From the IMG/VR virus record IMGVR_UViG_3300045146_000277, positions 1-27,768 of that record: a stretch of DNA of 27,768 nt, one strand, 5' to 3'. This document shows positions 8,037 to 15,541 of this stretch, piece after piece. Under the pieces are notes generated by a model. The model was not told the DNA's origin. It saw only the letters and a program-made list of their open reading frames with translations, and did not search any database. The translations under genes and the position numbers were made by a program. This DNA is from a virus. Each line of letters begins with the position of its first letter. The first letter of the stretch is position 1.

Positions 8037-8231
8037 ATGGGCGGCCTTCCGCAGTTGGTGCTGAGTCGAGAGTGGGTTGGATTCTGCCCGTGCGGCCGAA
8101 TCATCCTGGCGGCCGAGGGCGGCGACGAACCGCCCCGGCGTGTGTTGTGCGATGCGTGCGAAAGGCTTTTTCAGGTGGTTGGCGACAGGGAACTGACGAC
8201 AGGCAAGGACAGCGAGGGCAAGCCATCGTGA
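8037..8231 (+). CDS. Zinc-ribbon miniprotein
   Basis: 64 residues from the ATG at 8037, with TGGAGG at 8026-8031 as SD; a GTG at 8025 in the same frame is possible but overlaps that SD. Two Cys pairs, CPCG and CDAC, stand about 25 residues apart around a short strand and a basic turn, as in small zinc ribbons. The stop overlaps the next start (GTGA), so expression is coupled to the small membrane protein downstream. The function is unknown; it belongs by position to the peptidase/membrane cassette. Confidence 0.6.
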   Translation: MGGLPQLVLSREWVGFCPCGRIILAAEGGDEPPRRVLCDACERLFQVVGDRELTTGKDSEGKPS

Positions 8232-8515
8232 CGACCGACGAACGCGGCCTATTGGAAGCGGTGCTGACCAAGGTACAGGAAACCCACGACGCGTTGATCA
8301 GGCATATCGCCAAGTGTGAAGCCTGCCGGGCCACGGTCGATTCGCTCAAGGTGACCGTCTACGGCGCGGAGGCCGACGACCACCGGCCGGGCCTCAAGGC
8401 GCAAGTGGTCAGCTTGGGCACGGTGATGAAGGTTTGCTTCGCGGTGTGCGGCGTGGGGCTGTTGGTGCTGGCCGTGGCGGACACGGTGCTGATCGTCCGG
8501 GCGTTGGCGTGGTGA
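8228..8515 (+). CDS. Small coiled-coil protein with C-terminal membrane helix
   Basis: 95 residues, GTG start at 8228 overlapping the previous stop. The N-terminal 35 residues form an amphipathic helix (LLEAVLTKVQETHDALIRHI) followed by a CEAC pair; the C-terminal 30 residues are a membrane helix (VCFAVCGVGLLVLAVADTVL). The layout (soluble helix then one C-terminal membrane segment, under 100 residues) resembles XhlA-type holin partners and other small phage lysis proteins. This is a structural analogy only. Together with the preceding three-helix protein it could form the lysis pair of this phage; no endolysin of a known family is seen in the window. Confidence 0.6.
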   Translation: MTTDERGLLEAVLTKVQETHDALIRHIAKCEACRATVDSLKVTVYGAEADDHRPGLKAQVVSLGTVMKVCFAVCGVGLLVLAVADTVLIVRALAW

Positions 8516-8525
8516 GGGAACAATC

Positions 8526-9431
8526 ATGGGCGTATTGAGCATCGACCCGCAGATCATCGGCTGCGTTGACGACCGTTCGGCCGTCGGCGTGCTGCGCAAC
8601 AAGCCGGCGTTGGGAAACATTGTTGCCGTTCCCTTTCGCCTCAACTGGGGCGAGCTTACGGCCATAGGCAGCGGCAGTGCGGCAACGCTGATCCAGAGCG
8701 GCTACGGTATCAGCCAAGAGCCGATTGACTCCTGCCTGTCGTTCACCGTGCCGGCCGTCACCGGCCACGGAGCGATGTGGCAGGGCACATTCTACGGGCC
8801 GGTGTTCGGCTTCTCAATCTACCGCGTTTCGAGTTCAACCTATGTGACCGACCGGCTTTCGTGCCTGGTGGATGGCGAGGCGTACCCGTGCCGCGTGCTG
8901 TCGGAGATGATGGCCTCGCGGGCCTACGCCGGCAACACCGACATGCGGGGTATGTTCGTTGCGGTCGATGACTTGCCCGACCTGCCGCAAGGCCGTCCGC
9001 ACCACGCCTACATCACCTGCGCGAGTCACCCCAGTACGGCGACAACTTCGCTGTTTATTACGTCGTTGTTGTTGGATGGCCGCTACTACGCAGCTCGACT
9101 GCCGGACTACTACGTCAAGACGCCGTTTCTGCCCATCACGTCGGCGACGGGACTATTTGCCGATTCGGCGACCAGCGCGGCCGGGACCGGCTCGACCATG
9201 TTCCGCGTGGTTCGTAAGCTGATTTTTCAGAACCTTGCCAGCGCCGCACGGATTGTTGAAATTCGCGTCGGCGCGGCCGTCATGCGGCGAATCACGCTGG
9301 CGGCCCTCGATTCGGCCGGCGACTCGGCGGAGATTGACTTCGGAGCGGACATCCACAACACGACCCTTTCGTGGATCGTGACCAACGGCAGCGCCAGCGA
9401 AGTGCAAGCGATGGTAACCGGGAGAACGTAA
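8526..9431 (+). CDS. Unknown virion-type protein, possible tail tip or receptor-binding protein
   Basis: 301 residues, ATG at 8526 ten bases after the previous stop with GGGAA as weak SD. The sequence is rich in Ser, Thr, Ala, Gly and beta-type strands, without a signal peptide or membrane helix. The C-terminal third (ASAARIVEIRVGAAVMRRIT then LAALDSAGDSAEIDFGADI) looks like a beta-sandwich. I do not recognise the family. The next gene is an SGNH hydrolase 2 nt downstream and then fibre-like proteins, so a place in the host-contact apparatus is likely by context. Confidence 0.6.
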   Translation: MGVLSIDPQIIGCVDDRSAVGVLRNKPALGNIVAVPFRLNWGELTAIGSGSAATLIQSGYGISQEPIDSCLSFTVPAVTGHGAMWQGTFYGPVFGFSIYRVSSSTYVTDRLSCLVDGEAYPCRVLSEMMASRAYAGNTDMRGMFVAVDDLPDLPQGRPHHAYITCASHPSTATTSLFITSLLLDGRYYAARLPDYYVKTPFLPITSATGLFADSATSAAGTGSTMFRVVRKLIFQNLASAARIVEIRVGAAVMRRITLAALDSAGDSAEIDFGADIHNTTLSWIVTNGSASEVQAMVTGRT

Positions 9432-9433
9432 GC

Positions 9434-10336
9434 ATGGCAACCAACCGCAGAATGCCGACCAGTTACGCCAAAGGCCGGCGGTTCTCCGTCGCCTGCATGG
9501 GCGACTCGCTGACTTTCGCGGCCGGGTCCGGCGTGCGGGCCGACCAGTATTGGCCGGAGCAACTGGGCATTCGCCTCCGCGCGGCCGGCGCAGCGGCGGC
9601 CGTGCGCAACTGCGGTAAGAGCGGCGACACCAGCACGCAAATGCTGGCCCGAATCGCCGATATGCTGTACTTTGACCCATCGCCGGTTATCGCGATCATC
9701 CACGCCGGCTACAACGACCCCGGGGCGTCGATCCCGCAGGCCACCACGCAAGCCAACATCCAAGCCATGATCCGCTACTTGCGTAACGGCTGCGTGGGGC
9801 AGGTGGCCGGCCAAGCGACGCTGCCGGCCGAACAAGCGGAGGGGACCAAGTATCTGGTGGTGAGCGACACGTCCAGCACGGGCGGAATCAATCCTGAATT
9901 GGCCGGCTCGCGAACCGGTCCGCAAGTCTGGCAGTCGCGCAACGGCCTGGCCGGCGAAAGCGGTTGGGGGCGGCTCAACTCACAATCCGGCACCACCATC
10001 ACGCGGTTCATGCTGCTGACGACGCATTTCTGCAACTACAGTTCGGCCGGCGATACGGTGGATACCGGCCACGCCGGGCAGAACGCCACGCGGAAGCAGG
10101 TCTACGACGCGCAGGCAGCGGCCCAAGCAGCGGAGGCCGGCGCGGTGCTGTGCGACATCTACGCCAGTCTGCAAGCCCGCATTGTGGCGGCAACCACCGG
10201 CGACACGGCCACCAACTACACCTGGCACACGGCCAATGGGGACATTCACCCGAACCCCTACGGGCACGACCTGATTGCGCAGTGCGCCTACGCGACGTTG
10301 GTGGCCCAAGAGGGCTGGCTGGCGGCAATTAGTTGA
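9434..10336 (+). CDS. SGNH/GDSL-type hydrolase (virion esterase candidate)
   Basis: 300 residues from the ATG at 9434; no membrane or secretion signal. The SGNH blocks are clear: GDSLT near the start gives nucleophile Ser25, NCGKSGDTS supplies the block II Gly, AGYND gives Asn94, and GDIHPNPYGHD gives Asp270 and His272. SGNH enzymes remove acyl groups from sugars or lipids; phage ones usually sit on tail fibres and deacetylate host surface glycans. The gene stands between an unknown virion-type protein and a fibre-like protein, in agreement with this. The substrate cannot be read from sequence. A cellular metabolic esterase is less likely in this context. Confidence 0.85.
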   Translation: MATNRRMPTSYAKGRRFSVACMGDSLTFAAGSGVRADQYWPEQLGIRLRAAGAAAAVRNCGKSGDTSTQMLARIADMLYFDPSPVIAIIHAGYNDPGASIPQATTQANIQAMIRYLRNGCVGQVAGQATLPAEQAEGTKYLVVSDTSSTGGINPELAGSRTGPQVWQSRNGLAGESGWGRLNSQSGTTITRFMLLTTHFCNYSSAGDTVDTGHAGQNATRKQVYDAQAAAQAAEAGAVLCDIYASLQARIVAATTGDTATNYTWHTANGDIHPNPYGHDLIAQCAYATLVAQEGWLAAIS

Positions 10337-10355
10337 GGCTTTTTGGAATAGTTCA

Positions 10356-11369
10356 ATGGGTCAATTCGTCATCGCAAAAAGCTGGTTGAGCGGCGCGGCT
10401 CTGACCGTGGCGGCCTACGACGCGGCCGGCGCGTTGATCTTCGCTGCCGCCGCGATGAGCGAATCCCCCGCTAGTTCGGGCTGTTATCGCCTGGTGCGAA
10501 GCGATCTTGACGGGCAGCAGGGGCATTTCATTTTCGACGATGGCACGTTCAAAGAGATCGAGGCGTTCGGGAATCCGGACCGCTTGGCGGCCGTATACGA
10601 CGCGGCCAAGACGGCCGCAACGCAGATCAGCGTTGACGCGATCCCGACCAATCCGCTATTGGACGACGATTCGCGACTCGACAACCTGGACGCGACGGTT
10701 TCGAGCCGCCATGCCTCGGGTGCGCCGGTGGCCAAGTCGCCGGCAACCCTGGACTGGTCGGCCGACGTCACCAACAAGCCGACCATCGGCACCAGCACGT
10801 TGGACGCGGCAGGAGTCCGCAGTGCCGTGGGAATGGCAGAAGCCGACCTCGACGAGCAACTGGCAGCGTTGGCGGAAGGCGACACTACGGCCGCGGAGAT
10901 TCGTGCGGCCATCGGCATGGAAGCGGCGGACCTCGATGCGCAGTTGGCGGCCGTCAAGGTGAAGACGGACCTCATTACCACACAGGGAGTTTTCGTTCAG
11001 CAGTCGATCGGGGCCAACGGCGCGCCGCTGGTCATCTATCGCGGCGACGACATGGACGAATCGACCGGCCGCTACGTGGATGTGACGCTGCCGGCCGGCC
11101 CGGACCTAACGGACGCCGCGGCATCGCTGGTGGTGCGGCTGCATTCCACGGGTGCGGTGGAGTTGGAAGCCGCTGGGGAACTACAACCGGGGACGCGGAC
11201 TTTCCGTTTCAGCTTGCCTGCCGCCGACACGTCGGTCTGCACGGCCGGCGTGCGCGACCATGATTATGCGGTCAATGTGACCTTGGACGGCGGGCTGATC
11301 TGGACGCCGTTCATTGGAATTCAAGCGGCCAGCGTGACCGACAACCTGGCCGTGGCAGAGGAGGCGTAA
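10356..11369 (+). CDS. Fibre- or baseplate-like protein with repeated helical motif
   Basis: 337 residues, ATG at 10356. The N-terminal 80 residues form a small beta domain (GAALTVAAYDAAGALIFAAA then a GHFIFDDGTFKEIEAFG part). A central region repeats a helical motif: GMAEADLDEQLAAL and GMEAADLDAQLAAVK, each with an IRAA or VRSA start, ending VKTDLITTQGVFVQ; such repeats are common in trimeric tail-fibre shafts. The C-terminal 110 residues are a beta domain with RYVDVTLPAGPDLTDAAAS and a GLIWTPFIGIQAASV end. No family is named with confidence; shape and neighbours suggest a host-contact or tail-tip protein. Confidence 0.65.
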   Translation: MGQFVIAKSWLSGAALTVAAYDAAGALIFAAAAMSESPASSGCYRLVRSDLDGQQGHFIFDDGTFKEIEAFGNPDRLAAVYDAAKTAATQISVDAIPTNPLLDDDSRLDNLDATVSSRHASGAPVAKSPATLDWSADVTNKPTIGTSTLDAAGVRSAVGMAEADLDEQLAALAEGDTTAAEIRAAIGMEAADLDAQLAAVKVKTDLITTQGVFVQQSIGANGAPLVIYRGDDMDESTGRYVDVTLPAGPDLTDAAASLVVRLHSTGAVELEAAGELQPGTRTFRFSLPAADTSVCTAGVRDHDYAVNVTLDGGLIWTPFIGIQAASVTDNLAVAEEA

Positions 11370-11371
11370 GC

Positions 11372-11428
11372 AATGGCGTCACGTTACGCAAGAACCGGCG
11401 GACCGAACTTTTCCCAGTCGAGCGATTG
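11372..11428 (+). pseudogene. 18-codon ORF, possible remnant of a fibre gene start
   Basis: It starts 2 nt after the previous stop (TAAGCAATG) and reads MASRYARTGGPNFSQSSD before TGA. The RYARTGGPNFSQ string resembles the opening of beta-solenoid fibre proteins (xRTGGxNW). The next gene is such a protein but begins differently, so this may be a leftover start of a replaced or truncated paralogue, or just a short leader peptide. Confidence 0.35.
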
Positions 11429-11481
11429 AAACACGGAGCCCGATGGCTCGGGCGATGCTGGCGTTCCGGAAGGAGGCGACG

Positions 11482-12804
11482 ATGGCCACGCGGACTACAC
11501 AAGCTGCCGGCAACCTAAAGACCGACACGGCGACCGTGTGGGGCGGCAACGCTCCCGCCGAATCGGATGATCTCGTCGTGGCCCATGCGGGATGCTCGCT
11601 GAGCCACGGTCAGACGTTGACCTGCAACACGCTCAAGCAAAGCGGCGACGGTACCATTGAAACGGCGGGCGATGTGGTGATCGTGGCAACGAACGTCACT
11701 TCACTGGATGAACCGGCGTTGGCGTCATTTCTACAGGGCGCGTCACGATCGAGAATCTTCCTCGATTCTCCCGCGAAAGCCTCTACGGGCGGACCAGGCG
11801 GCAACTATCAAGGCGAACTGCCCGGTGAGCCTGGGGTCGATGCGGCGGCGTTGGTGTCGCTAGCTGCGGACGCGAGCCTCATCAAGGTAGATGATTCTTA
11901 CGAATGGGAGAGCGGCGACGGCGGGCAGGGCGGTAATGGTGATGGAAACGAAGTGCCAGGCGGAAAGGGTGGGACGGGCGGGGTAATCTGCGAGACGGGA
12001 ATCATTGTCGGTTCGGCAGCCAACATGGCGGTGCAGGGCTTGACTGGCCCAGCCGGTATGGTAGAGCCGGTCGGAGCAGGCGGCGATCCTGGAAATGTCA
12101 CAGTTCCGACTTACGATCGGGCCGACCCGACATCAAGCACGGCGGCACTAGATACGTTGGTTTGGCCGATTGCCTTCAGTTGCGTGAGTTTGGCGAGCGT
12201 CGATCTGAACGGCTTCAGCGTGGATTGTGATGGGGTGACTTTGCCTGCGTCCTTGACCGTGACGGACGACAGTAGCGCGGGCACTCTGTTGAAGCCGTCG
12301 ATTGTCGGAACGCTGGCACTTGAGGTCGGTCACCTTGATGAGCCGACGTTTGGGGCGAGTTCCATAACGACGCTTTCGAGCACGGCCGATTTGCAAGACT
12401 CGACCGACCAGACGATGACGCTGCCAGACGGAGCGACGTTGACGTTCGAGGATACCGCCAAGATCGTCGCTGGCCACACGCTCACCGCCGAGGCAGGATC
12501 GACACTCAACGTCAATGTGGATGACACGTCCGCCTTTGCCAACGTGTCCAGCTATGGAGACTTGTATTTCGAGCCAGGGGCAACGATCAACAATGACGCC
12601 GGCATAGGCGACTTGCTGCTGAAAATAACCGTGCCGAATGGCAGCGACTCCAACACGGTGGTTGATTACCCGGCGGAAGGCGACGTAACCGACGGGGTTT
12701 TCTTCGCCAACAACACCAAAGAGGGCAGCGCCCCCGCTTCGTCGCCGCCGGCCATCGGCCGGGTGGACCTGGCCCCGGGAACGGAACTCAACTTCAAGGG
12801 CTGA
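11482..12804 (+). CDS. Beta-solenoid-like tail fibre protein with Gly-rich insert
   Basis: 440 residues. ATG at 11482 is chosen because AAGGAGG (11470-11476) lies 5 nt before it; ATGs at 11443 and 11455 in the same frame lack an SD. The first 75 residues have short repeated strand-turn units (LVVAHAGCSLSHGQTLTCNT, then LKQSGDGTIETAGDVVI) like a parallel beta-solenoid. Residues about 100-200 hold a Gly-rich insert (GDGGQGGNGDGN and GGKGGTGG). Further solenoid-like rungs follow (TMTLPDGATLTFEDTAKIVA, then HTLTAEAGSTLNVNVDD). Base use from about 11700 to 12660 is visibly less GC-rich than in neighbouring genes, a sign of recent exchange, as is usual for fibre genes. Confidence 0.65.
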   Translation: MATRTTQAAGNLKTDTATVWGGNAPAESDDLVVAHAGCSLSHGQTLTCNTLKQSGDGTIETAGDVVIVATNVTSLDEPALASFLQGASRSRIFLDSPAKASTGGPGGNYQGELPGEPGVDAAALVSLAADASLIKVDDSYEWESGDGGQGGNGDGNEVPGGKGGTGGVICETGIIVGSAANMAVQGLTGPAGMVEPVGAGGDPGNVTVPTYDRADPTSSTAALDTLVWPIAFSCVSLASVDLNGFSVDCDGVTLPASLTVTDDSSAGTLLKPSIVGTLALEVGHLDEPTFGASSITTLSSTADLQDSTDQTMTLPDGATLTFEDTAKIVAGHTLTAEAGSTLNVNVDDTSAFANVSSYGDLYFEPGATINNDAGIGDLLLKITVPNGSDSNTVVDYPAEGDVTDGVFFANNTKEGSAPASSPPAIGRVDLAPGTELNFKG

Positions 12805-12806
12805 GC

Positions 12807-13190
12807 ATGACCACTACGCCGGCAGAACGAATGCAAGCCGCCGCCCGCCTGTTGAAGCGGGGATGCTCCGTGCTGGCCGGAGTGCGGGCCAGCGTCCAGC
12901 GCGACGGCCAAAGCGTCGTGGTCGATGCGGTGCAAGGCAGGTCGGAGTTCGCCGTGGAAAGCGGCGGTGCGTTCGTCACCGTGACCAACGATCTTTCGTT
13001 GCTGGTCGAGGCGTCGGCTCTGGTGTTTTCCGGCAGTCTGGAAACGCCCAAGAGCGGCTGGAAGCTGACTGTGCTGGACGGCCCGAAGGCCAATCAGGTG
13101 TTTGAAGTTCTTGCTTTGCCCAACGGCAGTTGCCACGAGGAAATGGCCGGCGGCAACCTGTTGAGAATCCACTTGAAGCGAGTTGCGTGA
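12807..13190 (+). CDS. Head-tail connector (joining) protein candidate
   Basis: 127 residues; ATG at 12807, 2 nt after the fibre stop. It has an N-terminal helix (PAERMQAAARLLKRG), then a beta-rich body, with SGWKLTVLDGPKANQVFEVL near residue 90 and an LRIHLKR end strand. Small proteins with a closing motif of this sort (W-x-V-x-D then F-x-V) occur among phage head-tail joining or stopper proteins. The two following genes look like tail terminator and tail completion proteins, so this matches the connector slot. The family is not recognised with certainty. Confidence 0.55.
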   Translation: MTTTPAERMQAAARLLKRGCSVLAGVRASVQRDGQSVVVDAVQGRSEFAVESGGAFVTVTNDLSLLVEASALVFSGSLETPKSGWKLTVLDGPKANQVFEVLALPNGSCHEEMAGGNLLRIHLKRVA

Positions 13191-13194
13191 GAGC

Positions 13195-13689
13195 ATGAGC
13201 GCTCCGGTAGTTGCCCTAACCAAAGCGGTGGAAAGCTGGCTGAAGGCCGCCCAGTTCAGCCTGCCGATCACCGTCGAGCGGCAGTACACCACCGGAGTGA
13301 CGCTGGCCCGGCTGGAGTCGCTGCAAACGTCCGCCCTGGCGACCATCGTACCGCGTGCCGAGGGCGCGATTCAGCGGGTCTCGCAGAAGCACGTCGCCGG
13401 CGAATTGCTGGTCGATGTTTGCGTGCGGAAGAAACTCGGGCCGGTCGCGCGGCAGGAAGACTCGATTGCCACGGACGCCGAGATAGGCCAGATCGACGAC
13501 TGCATGGACCTGGTGGAGGAAATCAAGCTGGCCTTGATGACCATGCCCAAGCCGGACGGCGTGAGCTACAGCAAGCCGCCGGCGGCGGTCAACGAGCCGC
13601 TGCTGTTCGACATGGAGCATGTAGAAAAGCTGCGTGTCTTCGTCTCGTTGGTCACCGTCTCTTTCGGCGTCGGGAGGGTAGTGGCATGA
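13195..13689 (+). CDS. Tail terminator-like protein
   Basis: 164 residues from ATG at 13195 (a TTG at 13183 is in frame but overlaps the previous gene). The fold pattern is helix (VALTKAVESWLKAAQ), a strand with ITVERQYTT, further strands with ATIVPRA and ELLVDVCVRKK, a helix (IDDCMDLVEEIKLALM), and final strands VFVSLVTVSFGVGRVV. This alpha/beta order and length are those of gpU-like tail terminators, which cap the tail tube and join it to the head. The stop overlaps the next ATG (ATGA at 13686). Assigned by order and predicted structure. Confidence 0.55.
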   Translation: MSAPVVALTKAVESWLKAAQFSLPITVERQYTTGVTLARLESLQTSALATIVPRAEGAIQRVSQKHVAGELLVDVCVRKKLGPVARQEDSIATDAEIGQIDDCMDLVEEIKLALMTMPKPDGVSYSKPPAAVNEPLLFDMEHVEKLRVFVSLVTVSFGVGRVVA

Positions 13690-14336
13690 TCCAGGTCAAG
13701 CCGGGGGCTTTCTTCTTCGATTCCGAAACAATCGTTCGCTCGGTGGCCAAGGCCACGCGGGCGGTGTTGTCGAAGTTCGGTGCCTTCGTCCGACAGACGG
13801 CAAAGAACAGCATCCGCACGCGGCCCGGCCCGTCGCCGGCCGGGATGCCGCCGCACAGCCACAAGGGCACGCTGCGCCGGCTGATCTATTTCGGCTACGA
13901 CGCCAACACGCGCTCGGTGGTCGTGGGGCCGGTGCCCTTTGCCGGGGCCAGCGGCACGGCCCCCAGCGCGTTGGAATATGGCGGCACGGCGCGACTGACG
14001 ACCAAGAGCAGGCGGCACCTGAAATCTCTGCGGCGACATCGGTTCGTAGGCGGCGCGGGCGAAATCCGCCTCGACGGCACCGGCGGCAAGAGCACTAAGG
14101 AAAATCGCTTTGGGCGAGTGGTGACCTACGCCAAGCTCCGCACCATGGCGCAAGCCGCCAGGGCCAACCGCCTCAACGCCGAGCTCTACGAAGGACGCCA
14201 GAACGAAACGGAAACTGCGCACGAATCTACTCTGCGCAGCGGCTCAGCGCGAATCGAGGCCCGCCCCTACATGCGGCCCGCGATGCAAAAGGAACTTCCC
14301 AAACTGCCGGCGATGTGGGCCGGCTCAATCAAGTAA
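13686..14336 (+). CDS. Tail completion protein, HK97 gp10/lambda Z-like
   Basis: 216 residues, coupled to the previous gene by ATGA. N-terminal helix TRAVLSKFGAFVRQTAKNSI, then a Pro/Gly-rich stretch (RPGPSPAGMPPHSHKGTLRR), a strand VVVGPVPFAG, an ALEYGG motif, and a closing ARPYMRPAMQKELPKL. The ALEYGG and ARPxMRPA signatures are shared by minor tail and tail completion proteins of the gp10/Z type. Residues 150-195 are a basic, Gln/Asn-rich insertion. Order relative to tail terminator and tail tube supports the call. Confidence 0.7.
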   Translation: MIQVKPGAFFFDSETIVRSVAKATRAVLSKFGAFVRQTAKNSIRTRPGPSPAGMPPHSHKGTLRRLIYFGYDANTRSVVVGPVPFAGASGTAPSALEYGGTARLTTKSRRHLKSLRRHRFVGGAGEIRLDGTGGKSTKENRFGRVVTYAKLRTMAQAARANRLNAELYEGRQNETETAHESTLRSGSARIEARPYMRPAMQKELPKLPAMWAGSIK

Positions 14337-14349
14337 GGAGCTAGCAAAC

Positions 14350-14781
14350 ATGGCTGAGTACCAAGAGCAATTCCAACTCGGCAAAGACGCCCAGATGTTC
14401 ATGGGCCTCAACGGGGGCGAGCCGACCACGCTCATTGAGAACGTGGGCGACATCAAGCCCAACCGCACGCTGATCGAGGCGTCCCGCTTCCTCCGCAGCC
14501 AGCCGGTGGAAGTGACGGCCGCCATCGGCCACAAGGTGGAAGTCGAGTTCGACATCGTGGCCAGCGACGACGACGAAGTGTACATGGACCTGGTTGCGGC
14601 CGACGTGGGCCTGGAGCCGCGGACCTTCAAGTTCCTGTCGAAGGAAAACGGCCACGGATTCCAGGGCGATTTCGTCGTCTCGGTCGGCGAGACCTTCCCG
14701 GTCGGGGACATTCAAGCGGCCACGGTGAAGATCAAGCCCACGAAGACGGCCACCGCCTTCCAGTGGCTCATGCCCAGCTAA
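14350..14781 (+). CDS. Major tail tube protein candidate
   Basis: 143 residues; strong SD AAGGAG (14334-14339) before ATG at 14350. The protein is beta-rich and acidic: ENVGDIKPNRTLIEASRFLR, VEVTAAIGHKVEVEFDIVAS, then KFLSKENGHGFQGDF with VVSVGE, ending with an AATVKIKPTK strand. A DIxP segment near the N-terminus followed by a two-sheet layout is usual in siphovirus tail tube proteins. The strong SD fits high expression. The next gene (14848) is another structural-type protein, so which of the two is the main tube subunit is open. Confidence 0.65.
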   Translation: MAEYQEQFQLGKDAQMFMGLNGGEPTTLIENVGDIKPNRTLIEASRFLRSQPVEVTAAIGHKVEVEFDIVASDDDEVYMDLVAADVGLEPRTFKFLSKENGHGFQGDFVVSVGETFPVGDIQAATVKIKPTKTATAFQWLMPS

Positions 14782-14847
14782 GGCGCCAAGCGAAGCCGAT
14801 CGCGAGCAAACCAATCAACCTACTTCAATAGCGAAGGATCCCAAGCG

Positions 14848-15450
14848 ATGGAAGGAAAGATTACCAGCAAGATCACGGGCGGCGGCGTCTCGATCAGTTC
14901 GACGATCACCCGCAGCGACGACGACTATTCGCCGATGACGCTGACGAAGGAAATCGCCGCGGCCAAGGCGGGCACGCTCACCACGCGGACCGACAACGAC
15001 ACCGGAGTGGCCACCCTCTCCACCGGCCACGGCATCGTCACCAGCGACGCGGTCGACGTCTACTGGGCAACCGGCATCCGCCGCGGCATGACGGCCACCG
15101 TGGCCACCAACGCCGTGACCATCGACGGCGGCTCCGGCGACAACCTGCCGGCGCAGGACACGGCGGTCAAGATCTGCAAGCAAGTCGAACTCACCGCGGC
15201 ATTCAACGGGGCCAAGGTCAAGATGGCCGCGTTCCAGTCGGACCGCCGGGCCTACTTTGACACCCTGGAGTCGGCTGTCTCGGTTGCCGGCGCGGAGTTG
15301 ATCGCCAATGAGGCGTGGAGTTGGGCCGACGACACGGCGATTGACAACCCCTTCGGATCGTCCGACATCGACACCATCGTCTTGAGCAACGGCGATTCGG
15401 CGGGCGTGGCTACGATCAAGGTCTTGGTGCTGCTGGACGCCGCGGCCTGA
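14848..15450 (+). CDS. Second tail structural protein, function unknown
   Basis: 200 residues; GAAGGA lies about 10 nt before the ATG. The sequence is Thr/Ala/Asp rich and beta-type: ISSTITRSDDDYSP, TLTTRTDNDTGVATLSTGHG, IVTSDAVDVYWATGIRRGMT, ATVATNAVTIDGGSGDNLP, and a C-terminal TIVLSNGDSAGVATIKVLVL strand. It follows the tail tube candidate and precedes a terminator hairpin. It may be a tube ornament, an alternative tube protein or a short fibre. I know no firm family match. Confidence 0.6.
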   Translation: MEGKITSKITGGGVSISSTITRSDDDYSPMTLTKEIAAAKAGTLTTRTDNDTGVATLSTGHGIVTSDAVDVYWATGIRRGMTATVATNAVTIDGGSGDNLPAQDTAVKICKQVELTAAFNGAKVKMAAFQSDRRAYFDTLESAVSVAGAELIANEAWSWADDTAIDNPFGSSDIDTIVLSNGDSAGVATIKVLVLLDAAA

Positions 15451-15467
15451 GAAGCAGGTTACAGGCA

Positions 15468-15521
15468 ACAGGTTACAGGGGACGGGGAAAGACTGTCCCC
15501 TGTAGCCTGTCGCCGATTTTT
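15468..15521 (+). terminator. 16-bp hairpin with T-tract, made from the ACAGGTTACAGGGG repeat
   Basis: ACAGGTTACAGGGGAC (15468-15483) pairs with GTCCCCTGTAGCCTGT (15495-15510), 16 bp with one G-U pair and an 11-nt loop. TTTTT follows at 15517-15521. It stands between the tail tube genes and the chaperone/tape-measure genes and could cut read-through, so that tube proteins exceed tape measure. A partial repeat unit precedes it (15454-15465). Confidence 0.65.
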
Positions 15522-15541
15522 CCAAGGAGTGAACCGAAGCT

